Positions 18,196-25,807 of a stretch of 64,000 nt of DNA are shown here, piece by piece; positions within the stretch are counted from its first letter, which is position 1, and every line of letters begins with the position of its first letter. The DNA comes from Gordonia hirsuta DSM 44140 = NBRC 16056 (lineage in GTDB: Bacteria > Actinomycetota > Actinomycetes > Mycobacteriales > Mycobacteriaceae). Both the position numbers and the translations under genes were made by a program. The DNA lies in NCBI RefSeq assembly GCF_000333015.1, contig NZ_BANT01000016.1, forward strand, positions 101,104-165,103. Direction: 5' to 3'. The notes beneath the pieces are model-generated. The model searched no databases, was not told the origin of the DNA, and saw only the letters and a program-made list of their open reading frames with translations.

Positions 18196-18813
18196 ATGGC
18201 GAATGAGGCGTGGGAAGCGACCTTCATCCCGGGGACACGTGTCCTGAAGAACAGGCTCGGCATCACCGACTCAGCTGCGCTCGACGCGGTCGAGCAGGAC
18301 CTCGTGTATGCGCGTCAGCGCGAGATCATCCGCGGAACCGTGGAGCTGCCCCTCGACTACGATTCGGAACACCTGCAAGCCATCCATCGTCATCTCTTCG
18401 GCGACCTGTACCCATGGGCAGGCGTCGTCCGTACGTACCCGACCTCCAAAGGGATGACGACCTTCGCCGCACCTGCGGAGATCGCCGACTACCTCACGGC
18501 TGCGAAGAGCGTCGTCGACCGCACCGACTGGGATCACCTCGACCACGGCGAGTTCGCGACACGGCTCGCGCACGTCTGCGCCTACCTGAACACCGCCCAT
18601 CCATTCCGCGAAGGAAACGGCCGCACCTCGAAACTCTTCGTGCAGCAACTGGCTCGCCAGTACGGCTGGGATCTCGACTTCCTCGCCGTCACACCCGATC
18701 AGTGGAACAACGCCTCGGCCTTCTCCGGCCCGGACCTCGGCTCCTTCGAACCGGTGCCCGACACCCTGTACCCGGTGTTCCGGCGAATCCTCGTTCCGCT
18801 GACCGATGACTAG
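18196..18813 (+). CDS. Fic/DOC-family AMP-transferase (toxin of VbhA-Fic pair)
   Basis: A 205-aa Fic protein that would transfer AMP to target protein hydroxyls. It carries GDLYPWAGVVRTYPTSKG (about 69-86), the flap-forming FAAP, and the Fic motif HPFREGNGRTSK at 135-146. The catalytic His, Glu and first Arg are present, but the usual last Arg (HPFxEGNGRxxR) is Lys146. That Arg normally binds ATP phosphates and is the target of antitoxin Glu, so activity may be weaker or altered. ATG 18196 gives MANEAWEATFIPGT, the normal N-terminus for this group. Confidence 0.9.
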   Translation: MANEAWEATFIPGTRVLKNRLGITDSAALDAVEQDLVYARQREIIRGTVELPLDYDSEHLQAIHRHLFGDLYPWAGVVRTYPTSKGMTTFAAPAEIADYLTAAKSVVDRTDWDHLDHGEFATRLAHVCAYLNTAHPFREGNGRTSKLFVQQLARQYGWDLDFLAVTPDQWNNASAFSGPDLGSFEPVPDTLYPVFRRILVPLTDD

Positions 18814-18888
18814 AGCCGCACGACACCCCACCCCGCGCAACCGTTCGGCGCTAGCGTGGAAGACGCACCCCGTCGCACAGGAGGAACC

Positions 18889-20637
18889 ATGAGCTACACC
18901 GCCGCCGATCTGATCGTCGACACCATCGCCGCGGCGGGGGTCAAGCGCATCTGGGGCATTCCGGGCGACTCGCTCAACGGTTTCACCGACGCGCTGCGTA
19001 CCCGGCCCGAACTGGCCTGGATGCACGTGCGGCACGAGGAGGGCGGCGCCTTCGCCGCCAGCGCCGAGGCCGCGATGACCGGGGAGCTAGCCGCGGTCGC
19101 CGGCAGCTGCGGCCCCGGCAACCTGCACTTCATCAACGGCCTGTACGACGCGCATCGTTCGCGCGTGCCGGTACTGGCGATCGCCTCCCAGATCCCCGGC
19201 GAGCAGATCGGCACCAACTACTTCCAGGAGACGCACCCGGAGAACCTGTACCGCGAGTGCAGCAGCTACTGCGAGGTGGCTCGCACACCCGAGCAGCTCG
19301 CGCGCATCCTCAACATCGCGATCCGCACCGCCGTCGAAGACCGCGGCGTGTCCGTCCTGGTGATCCCCGGCGAACTGTTCGTCGCCAAAGTCGATGAGCC
19401 GCAGCGGGTTCCGCGGATCCGTGCCGCCAGCCCCGTCGTACGCCCGTCCGACGAGGAGGTTCATCTGGCCGCCGCAATGCTCAACGACTCGCAGAAGGTC
19501 ACGATCCTGGCCGGAGCTGGCTGTGCCGGAGCGCACGACGACGTCGTCGCCCTGGCCCAGAAGCTCAAGGCCCCCGTCGTGCACGCCTACCGCGGCAAGG
19601 AACACATCGAGTACAACAACCCCTGCGATGTCGGCATGACCGGCCTGGTCGGTTTCGCCTCCGGCTACCACGCCATGGAGAGCTGCGACACCCTGCTCAT
19701 GCTGGGCACCGACTTCCCCTACAACCAGTTCCTGCCCGCCCACGCCCGCGTGATCCAGCTCGATATCCGCGGCAGTCAGATCGGCCGCCGCACCGCCGTC
19801 GACCTGCCGCTGGTCGGCTCCGTCGCCGACACCGTGCCCGCCCTGACCGAGCTGATCGACGACGGCCGCGACCCCGAACACCTGGACACCGCGCGCGAGG
19901 ACTACGCCCGCACCCGCACGCTCCTGGACGAGTGGGCGGTGCAAAACGACGACATCCCCATCCGTCCCGAATATCTGACGCGGCTGCTCGACCAGCTCGC
20001 CGACGACGACGCCGTCTTCGTCCCCGATGTCGGCTCCCCCATCATCTGGGCCGCGCGCTATCTCACCATGAATGGACGACGACGCCTGCTCGGCTCGTTC
20101 AGCCACGGCTCGATGGCCAATGCGCTGACCATGTCCACCGGTATCGCCGCGGCCACACCCGGCCGGCAGGTGGTGTCCCTGTCCGGCGACGGCGGCCTGG
20201 CCATGCTGATGGGCGAGCTGCTGACCCTGGTGCAGAACAAGCTGCCGGTCAAGATCGTCGTCTACAACAACTCGTCGCTGAACTTCGTCGAACTGGAGAT
20301 GAAGGCCGACGGCTTCGTCAACTTCGGTACCGACCTGGAGAATCCGGACTTCGCCGCCGTCGCCGAAGCTGTCGGTATCGCCGGCTGGAAGGTCACCGAT
20401 TCCTCGCAGCTGCGCCAGGCGGTCACCGAGTTCCTCGCCCACGACGGCCCGGCCCTGCTCGATGTGACCGTCGCCCGTCAGGAGCTGACGATCCCGCCGG
20501 CCATCACCGCCGCGCAGGTCAAGGGCTTCACCCTCTGGGGTCTGCGCACCGTCCTGTCCGGCCGCGGCGACGAGCTGCTCGACCTGGCCGAGGTCAACCT
20601 GCTCAGCCGCCTGCGCCGCCCGAAGCGCCGCGACTGA
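18889..20637 (+). CDS. poxB: Pyruvate dehydrogenase (quinone) / pyruvate oxidase, ThDP-dependent
   Basis: A 582-aa thiamine-diphosphate enzyme that decarboxylates pyruvate to acetate, passing electrons through FAD to quinone. Three domains are visible: pyrimidine-binding with HVRHEEGGAFAASAEA (Glu for ThDP activation), the central FAD-binding region (TILAGAGCAG, AHARVIQLDI), and the PP domain with GDGGLAMLMGELLTL and NNSSLNFVELEM forming the Mg-ThDP motif. AGGAGGAA sits just before ATG 18889. PoxB-like enzymes usually carry a short C-terminal membrane-binding helix; the end here (LLDLAEVNLLSRLRRPKRRD) could serve that role. Confidence 0.93.
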   Translation: MSYTAADLIVDTIAAAGVKRIWGIPGDSLNGFTDALRTRPELAWMHVRHEEGGAFAASAEAAMTGELAAVAGSCGPGNLHFINGLYDAHRSRVPVLAIASQIPGEQIGTNYFQETHPENLYRECSSYCEVARTPEQLARILNIAIRTAVEDRGVSVLVIPGELFVAKVDEPQRVPRIRAASPVVRPSDEEVHLAAAMLNDSQKVTILAGAGCAGAHDDVVALAQKLKAPVVHAYRGKEHIEYNNPCDVGMTGLVGFASGYHAMESCDTLLMLGTDFPYNQFLPAHARVIQLDIRGSQIGRRTAVDLPLVGSVADTVPALTELIDDGRDPEHLDTAREDYARTRTLLDEWAVQNDDIPIRPEYLTRLLDQLADDDAVFVPDVGSPIIWAARYLTMNGRRRLLGSFSHGSMANALTMSTGIAAATPGRQVVSLSGDGGLAMLMGELLTLVQNKLPVKIVVYNNSSLNFVELEMKADGFVNFGTDLENPDFAAVAEAVGIAGWKVTDSSQLRQAVTEFLAHDGPALLDVTVARQELTIPPAITAAQVKGFTLWGLRTVLSGRGDELLDLAEVNLLSRLRRPKRRD

Positions 20638-20659
20638 CCACCGACCCCTCGCTGTCGGT

Positions 20660-20688
20660 AGGGTTCGACCCGCGGCGGGTCTAACCCT
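20660..20688 (+). terminator. Hairpin terminator candidate after poxB
   Basis: AGGGTTCGACCCG pairs with CGGGTCTAACCCT around a CGG loop with a single mismatch (12 of 13 pairs), 22 bp after the poxB stop. There is no U-tract, as is common for actinobacterial intrinsic terminators. Confidence 0.55.
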
Positions 20689-20724
20689 CGTCTGAACGAC
20701 GGGGCCGCTCTACCGTCGGATCCC

Positions 20725-21270
20725 ATGACGACTGCTGATCTCATCGACATCCCCGCCCCCACCGCCACCACCCCGCTCAACGCGATCACCGCGGCCACCG
20801 ACGACGCCGTCCGCGCCGACCCGAAGAACGCCTCCGTGGTCTTCGCCGCCGAGGCGGTCGCCACCTCCGGGGTGGCCTCACAGGTCTCGGCCCGCCAGTT
20901 CAGCGTCACCGTCGACGAGCCGGCCACCCTCGGCGGCGCCGACACCGCCGCGAATCCCGTCGAGTACTACCTGGCCGCACTGCTGTCGTGCCAGGTGGTC
21001 ACCTACCGCTTCTGGGCCCAGCGCCTGGGAATCCAGGTCGACTCGATCAGACTCCATGCCGAGGGCGATCTGGATGTGCGCGGCTTCTTCGGCCTGGACA
21101 GCTCGGTGCGCCCGGGCTTCACCCAGGTGCGCGTGGTGGCCGAGCTTTCCGGTCCCGAGCCGGCCGACCGCTACGAGGCGCTGCAGGAGTTCGTCGAGGC
21201 GCACTGCCCGGTCCTGGACCTGACCGTCAACCAGACACCCGTCGTCAGCGAGCTTCGCATCACCGACTGA
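20725..21270 (+). CDS. OsmC family peroxiredoxin-like protein
   Basis: A 181-aa OsmC-fold protein. The two redox Cys are present: one in LAALLSCQVVTYRF (about 92) and one in EAHCPVLDLTVNQT (about 158). The preceding ANPVEYYLAALL is typical of the OsmC/Ohr/YhfA group, and the spacing fits the general OsmC branch rather than strict Ohr. Members reduce organic hydroperoxides or act in thiol stress. It lies behind a hairpin after poxB, so it probably has its own promoter. Confidence 0.9.
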   Translation: MTTADLIDIPAPTATTPLNAITAATDDAVRADPKNASVVFAAEAVATSGVASQVSARQFSVTVDEPATLGGADTAANPVEYYLAALLSCQVVTYRFWAQRLGIQVDSIRLHAEGDLDVRGFFGLDSSVRPGFTQVRVVAELSGPEPADRYEALQEFVEAHCPVLDLTVNQTPVVSELRITD

Positions 21271-21335
21271 GCCGACCGGGGCGCCATCCCGATCAACTAT
21301 GGCACATGTCACACCCTTCGCGTACACTGGAGTCA

Positions 21336-21351
21336 TCGAACAAACATTCGA
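21336..21351. promoter_or_regulatory. LexA-binding SOS box (near consensus)
   Basis: TCGAACAAACATTCGA matches the mycobacterial SOS box TCGAAC-N4-GTTCGA at 11 of 12 fixed positions, with one G to A change in the right half. It lies 84 bp upstream of the HNH gene, within a 164-bp intergenic region. Members of the related 13E12 family are known DNA-damage-inducible LexA targets in M. tuberculosis. Confidence 0.7.
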
Positions 21352-21434
21352 GATAGCGGTAGGATCCGGCGCTTCCGCAGCGCCGGTCCTCCGCCTCCTC
21401 GAACCGTTCGATCCGCCGAGCGAAGGAGCACGTG

Positions 21435-22838
21435 ATGGACGCATCGACCCTGACCGAGCTCGCCGACCGAATGGCCGACGACCTGACCGACAGACCCGGT
21501 GACGAGCGCACGCTCGCCGCTTTCCTGACCAGCGCCAGACCGGTCGACGACGATCGCGAACTCCTGGCTCTGACCGCTTCCCTGCTGCGCATTCGCACGA
21601 TCACCGACCACGCTCTTGCCCGGACCGCCGACGTCATCGCCCGCGTCGGACTGCCCGGCCGCAAACGCGTACGCTCCGCGTCGTCGCTCCTGGCTGCTCT
21701 GGGCGCTGCACCCGCGGTGGCACACCGGGCCGTGCGCCTGGGAACCGCGACTAACGAGCCGGCCGCCGGTCCGGTCACCCGCGGTATGCGCGACGGTGCC
21801 GTCTCTGCCGAACTCGGCGACGCCGTGGTGCGCGGGCTGCACCATGTCACGGGCCGCGTCGAGCTGACCGACGAGGCGAAGGCCCGGCTGGTCACCTCGC
21901 TGCTGGTGCAGACCACGCCCAGCCGCGTGAAGGACAAGGCGCGCTCCTTCGCCATCGCCCTGGCTCCCGCCGCCGACCAGGCCGGGGAGGACGCGGTACC
22001 CATCGCCGAACGCGACGATCTCAACGACGTCGAGGTGGTCCGCACCGACGACGGCCGCGTGCAGGTCACGATGGATCTGGACGTGGTCGCCGGGGAACAG
22101 CTCTATGCTGCCCTCGACCCGCTGACCCGCCCCCGGCCCGAGCCCGACGGCTCCGAAGACACCCGGTCGGTGGGACGACGTCGCGCCGACGGCTTCACCC
22201 AGCTGGTGCGGACCTACCTTTCCCGGTCCGACCGCCCCGAATCAGGCGGGGTCCTGCCCCACGTGACACTGCTGGTACCGGCGACGGTCTCGATCAACGG
22301 CCGCCAGATCGACGGCCCGGTTCCCGCCGATGCCGGACAATCCGTCGAAGTGCCGCTGGCCGACCTGGAGCGGCTCGCCGGCCAGGTCCCGTCGCTCGGC
22401 TTCACCGGTCCCATCTCGGCGCGCACCACCGAACTGATCATGTGCGACGTCGCCGTCGCCCTGGCGCTGCTCGATAAGGAGGGCGTGCCCCTGGACGTCC
22501 ACGACGAGCATCGACTCTTCCCGCCCGGGCTGCGCAAGGCCCTGGCGATCCGCGACGGCGGCTGCGCATTCCCCGGGTGCGGACTGCCGCCGAGCTGGTG
22601 CGACGCCCACCATGTCGAGCACTGGCAGCACGGCGGAAAGACCTGTCTGGACAACGGCGTCCTGCTCTGCCGCCGGCACCACACGCTGATCCACCACGGC
22701 GGCTGGGAGGTGTTCATCGGCCACGACCGTCATCCCTGGTTCATCCCGCCCGCCGACCCGGACCATCCGGACCGCCGCCGCGAACCGATGTGCGCCGACA
22801 ACCGAAGAACCTTGACCAGCCTGCCCACGGCCGCCTGA
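21435..22838 (+). CDS. DUF222-HNH endonuclease family protein (13E12-like)
   Basis: A 467-aa protein. The N-terminal 330 residues are the helical DUF222 region (TLTELADRMADDL, ARTADVIARVGLPGRKR). The C-terminal HNH nuclease is complete: LAIRDGGCAFPGCGLPPSWCDAHH, then DNGVLLCRRHHTLIHHGGW, with four zinc-type Cys and the HH/N/H catalytic set. These genes are multicopy and mobile-like in Actinobacteria, yet their target is unknown. AAGGAG is 6 bases before ATG 21435; a GTG lies one codon earlier. The SOS box upstream suggests DNA-damage induction. Confidence 0.92.
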   Translation: MDASTLTELADRMADDLTDRPGDERTLAAFLTSARPVDDDRELLALTASLLRIRTITDHALARTADVIARVGLPGRKRVRSASSLLAALGAAPAVAHRAVRLGTATNEPAAGPVTRGMRDGAVSAELGDAVVRGLHHVTGRVELTDEAKARLVTSLLVQTTPSRVKDKARSFAIALAPAADQAGEDAVPIAERDDLNDVEVVRTDDGRVQVTMDLDVVAGEQLYAALDPLTRPRPEPDGSEDTRSVGRRRADGFTQLVRTYLSRSDRPESGGVLPHVTLLVPATVSINGRQIDGPVPADAGQSVEVPLADLERLAGQVPSLGFTGPISARTTELIMCDVAVALALLDKEGVPLDVHDEHRLFPPGLRKALAIRDGGCAFPGCGLPPSWCDAHHVEHWQHGGKTCLDNGVLLCRRHHTLIHHGGWEVFIGHDRHPWFIPPADPDHPDRRREPMCADNRRTLTSLPTAA

Positions 22839-22843
22839 CCGAC

Positions 22844-22915
22844 CAAGAACTTTCAGTCCAACAAGCACTTCCCGCCCAGCAAGAACTTTCAGCCGAGCAA
22901 GAACTTTCAGTCCAG
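22844..22915 (+). repeat. Four tandem 18-nt repeats
   Basis: Units start at 22844, 22862, 22880 and 22898 with core CAAGAACTTTCAG plus five variable bases; the second unit is more diverged. The period equals six codons. In one frame they read QELSVQ, QALPAQ, QELSAE, QELSVQ, like the Gln-rich tails seen on some DUF222-HNH proteins, which suggests they are a former C-terminus of the upstream gene now out of frame. The array starts 5 bp after the HNH stop. The 209 bases from 22916 to 23124 show no further gene. Confidence 0.8.
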
Positions 22916-23124
22916 TGCCGGAGCAGTCGTCCGGTGCGATGCGTTGTTTGAGAATTCCACACAGAAGATCGCGGGCACGGATGGCCCGCCCCCCTCACGC
23001 CCGGTCCGGTGACCGGCCGCGTGACGGACCCGACTGCCCGGCGGCAGTCCGGTGCGGGCCGTCCACGCCGGGTCGCCCGGCGCGCACCGGCTATCGCTCT
23101 GCCCCGGCCATCGATCCGCCGCAG

Positions 23125-23280
23125 CTATCGCGTCTGCCGCCGGTACCACCAGATACCGAGGACCACCAGCCACAGCGGCAGCACGATGGCCAGCATCGTC
23201 CACTGCCGCTGCCCGATCATCATCGCGGCGGCGATCACCATCAGCACACTGCTGAAGATCGCCACGAAGCTCGGGCTCAC
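23125..23280 (-). CDS. Small two-helix membrane protein, 51 aa
   Basis: A short minus-strand frame from GTG 23280 to TAG 23125. It encodes two clear hydrophobic segments: AIFSSVLMVIAAAMMIG (about 7-23) and MLAIVLPLWLVVLGIWWY (about 29-46), with the positive tail RRQTR predicted inside. It lies 85 bp downstream of glyS on the same strand. No family is recognised and the SD is weak; the hydrophobic pattern is the main support. Confidence 0.6.
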   Translation of the reverse strand: MSPSFVAIFSSVLMVIAAAMMIGQRQWTMLAIVLPLWLVVLGIWWYRRQTR

Positions 23281-23365
23281 GACGGCTCGATCGCCATCGG
23301 CACGGCTCCGACCGTCCCGGGCACGGGCACAGGCCCGGCGAGCACTGCGACGATCACGGCGGGGC

Positions 23366-24757
23366 TCAGGCGCCCAGCAGCTTGCCGCCCAGGTACTCGC
23401 TGACCTTGTCCAGTGCCACCCGCTCCTGGGTCATGCTGTCGCGCTCGCGGATGGTGACGGCCTGGTCGTCGAGGGTGTCGAAGTCGACGGTGACGCAGAA
23501 CGGCGTGCCGATCTCGTCCTGGCGGCGGTACCGCTTGCCGATGCTCTGGGCGTCGTCGTACTCGATCGCCCAGTGCTTGCGCAGCTCGTCGGCGAGGTTG
23601 CGGGCGGTCGGTGCGAGCTCTTCCTTCTTCGACAGCGGCAGCACCGCGGCCTTGACCGGGGCGAGCCGGCGATCCAGCTTGAGCACGGTGCGCACATCGG
23701 TGCCGCCCTTGGCGTTGGGCACCTCTTCCTCGGTGTACGCATCGCACAGGAAGGCCATCAGCGAGCGGCCCAGGCCGGCTGCCGGTTCGATCACGAACGG
23801 GGTGTACCGCTCGCCGGTCGCCTGATCGTAGTAGCTCAGGTCCTCGCCGGACTCCCTGCTGTGCGTCGACAGGTCGAAGTCGGTCCGATTGGCGATGCCC
23901 TCGAGCTCACCCCACGGGTTGCCGGAGAACCCGAAATTGTACTCGATGTCGGTGGTGCCCTTGGAGTAGTGCGACAGCTTCTCCAGCGGGTGCTCGAACA
24001 GGCGCAGGTTCTCCCGGGCGATCCCCAGGTCGGTGTACCAGTCCATGCGAGCGTCGATCCAGTACTGGTGCCACTGCTCGTCCTCGCCCGGCTTGACGAA
24101 GAACTCCATCTCCATCTGCTCGAACTCTCGGGTGCGGAAGATGAAGTTGCCCGGGGTGATTTCGTTACGGAAGCTCTTGCCGATCTGAGCGATGCCGAAC
24201 GGGGGCTTCTTGCGCGAGGTGGTCATCACGTTCTTGAAGTTCACGAAGATGCCCTGGGCGGTCTCCGGACGCAGGTAGTGCAGCCCCTCTTCGTCGTCGA
24301 CGGGCCCCAGGAAGGTCTTGAGCAGACCCGAGAAGCTCTTGGGCTCGGTCCACGACCCCTTGACCCCACAGTTCGGGCAGACGATCTCGGCCATCGGCGC
24401 ATCGTCGGGATTGTCCAGCCCCTTCTTCAGCGCGTAGGCCTCCTGCAGGTGGTCCTGCCGGAACCGGTGATGACAGTTGGTGCACTCGATCAGCGGGTCG
24501 GTGAAGACCTCGACGTGACCGGAGGCGACCCACACCTGACGCGGCAGGATCACCGAAGAATCCAGCCCGACCACATCGTCACGCGAGGTGACCATGCTCC
24601 GCCACCACTGATCCTTGATGTTGTTCTTCATCTCCACGCCCAGCGGGCCGTAGTCCCACGCCGAACGCGTACCGCCGTAGATCTCACCGCAAGGGAACAC
24701 CAGACCGCGACGCTTCGCGAGGTTGACGACGGCTTCGACATTGGACTGCACGGCCAC
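23366..24757 (-). CDS. glyS: Glycyl-tRNA synthetase (single-chain class II)
   Basis: Charges tRNA-Gly with glycine. The 463-residue length from GTG 24757, which has GGAGAG 9 bases upstream, equals that of the M. tuberculosis enzyme; the open frame extends further but lacks conserved sequence. Class II motifs are clear: [52 protein letters not shown] (motif 2), and [16 protein letters not shown] (motif 3), followed by the anticodon-binding domain. A zinc-ribbon-like insert (CTNCHH and CPNCGVKG) is present near 100-145, absent from the M. tuberculosis protein as I recall it. Confidence 0.96.
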   Translation of the reverse strand: MAVQSNVEAVVNLAKRRGLVFPCGEIYGGTRSAWDYGPLGVEMKNNIKDQWWRSMVTSRDDVVGLDSSVILPRQVWVASGHVEVFTDPLIECTNCHHRFRQDHLQEAYALKKGLDNPDDAPMAEIVCPNCGVKGSWTEPKSFSGLLKTFLGPVDDEEGLHYLRPETAQGIFVNFKNVMTTSRKKPPFGIAQIGKSFRNEITPGNFIFRTREFEQMEMEFFVKPGEDEQWHQYWIDARMDWYTDLGIARENLRLFEHPLEKLSHYSKGTTDIEYNFGFSGNPWGELEGIANRTDFDLSTHSRESGEDLSYYDQATGERYTPFVIEPAAGLGRSLMAFLCDAYTEEEVPNAKGGTDVRTVLKLDRRLAPVKAAVLPLSKKEELAPTARNLADELRKHWAIEYDDAQSIGKRYRRQDEIGTPFCVTVDFDTLDDQAVTIRERDSMTQERVALDKVSEYLGGKLLGA

Positions 24758-24965
24758 GACTGACTGCTCTCCAGGCTTGAGGGGTGGGACTGACTGGTCA
24801 CACGCACACCTGCGCGGCGCGCGACACATCGCTTACAGGGTAGCCCGGCCCGCGCCCACACGTGGTTTCGGGATCACTCGACGGCCCCGAACGGAGATGC
24901 ACCACTGGCCGATTGGGAACGATTGCTAATAAGATAGCGAGGAGTTCGACCGAAAGGCTCCCCGC

Positions 24966-25298
24966 ATGGATCACGCCCACACCGCACCCACGCGCCCCAG
25001 TACGGCCGATATCGCCGCCGCCGGTGACCTGCTGCGGGCCCTGGCCGCCCCGGCCCGGGTCGCGATCGTGCTGTCCCTGCGGGAGCGCGCCATGTGCGTG
25101 CACGAGCTGGTCGATGCCCTGCACCTGAACCAGCCACAAGTCAGCCAGCACCTGAAAGTACTCAAGAACTCCGGCGTGGTCACCGGCAACCGCCGCGGCC
25201 GCGAGGTCGAATACACCCTGGTCGACGACCACATCGCCCACATCGTCACCGACGCCCTCACCCACGCCACCGAGGGCTGGCCACAGGCTTCGGCATGA
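24966..25298 (+). CDS. smtB: ArsR/SmtB-family zinc-sensing repressor
   Basis: A 110-aa winged-helix repressor matching M. tuberculosis Rv2358 in context. The recognition helix region is LNQPQVSQHLKVLKNSGVV. The alpha5 metal site is intact as DDHIAHIVTDALTHATE, which fits DxH(x)10HxxE exactly, so Zn(II) (or Co(II)) should release it from DNA. It overlaps zur by ATGA. Upstream, AT-rich GATTGCTAATAAGATAG (24921-24937) is the likely promoter/operator zone. Confidence 0.92.
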   Translation: MDHAHTAPTRPSTADIAAAGDLLRALAAPARVAIVLSLRERAMCVHELVDALHLNQPQVSQHLKVLKNSGVVTGNRRGREVEYTLVDDHIAHIVTDALTHATEGWPQASA

Positions 25299-25699
25299 CC
25301 CGAGGCAAACCGCTGACCGGCCAGCGGACCACGCGCCAGCGCGCCGCGATCGCCGATCTGCTGACCCGCAGCGACGAGTTCCTCTCCGCCCAGCAACTGC
25401 ACGACCTACTCGTCGAGCGCGGCGACTCCATCGGCCTGACCACCGTCTACCGCAACCTGCAGGCTCTGGTCGACGCCGGCCAGGTCGACGCGATCTGGGA
25501 CGGTTCCGGCGAGACGCGCTACCGGCACTGCTCCGACGGCCACCATCACCACCTGGTCTGCCGGAAATGCGGTTCCACCGTCGAGATCCAGGCCGAGACC
25601 GTCGACACCTGGGCCGCCACGGTCGCCGAAACCCACGGCTTCCAGGACATCGCGCACACCGTCGAGATCTTCGGCCTCTGCCCCGCCTGCGCCGCCTGA
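25295..25699 (+). CDS. zur: Zinc uptake regulator (Fur family, FurB/Zur)
   Basis: A 134-aa Fur-family repressor that shuts zinc-uptake genes when Zn is bound. N-terminal winged helix: RTTRQRAAIADLL, LTTVYRNLQALVDAG. The C-terminal domain has the His-rich sensing stretch DGHHHHLVC and the two structural Cys pairs CRKC and CPAC. ATG 25295 overlaps the smtB stop (ATGA). This smtB-zur pair is conserved in mycobacteria, where SmtB represses the operon when zinc is low. Confidence 0.93.
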   Translation: MTRGKPLTGQRTTRQRAAIADLLTRSDEFLSAQQLHDLLVERGDSIGLTTVYRNLQALVDAGQVDAIWDGSGETRYRHCSDGHHHHLVCRKCGSTVEIQAETVDTWAATVAETHGFQDIAHTVEIFGLCPACAA

Positions 25700-25807
25700 G
25701 CACCGTGCCCCTTTCCGCGACACCAGCAGACGAACGCGATACTTTGATGCAGCTCGAAACAACGTAAGGGTGTCCGAGGAACGGACAGACAAGAGCCGAG
25801 GGACACC

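Noticed and set aside
19087..20442. 451-codon frame antisense to poxB
   Set aside because: Same GC-driven shadow effect; the poxB motifs on the other strand are complete.
22844..22915. CRISPR or attachment-site repeats
   Set aside because: Contiguous 18-nt units without spacers; better explained as a coding-tail remnant.
24758..24965. Glycine riboswitch or T-box before glyS, or a clear palindromic Zur box before smtB
   Set aside because: No conserved T-box or riboswitch core and no good palindrome could be seen; only an AT-rich promoter-like patch at 24921-24937.
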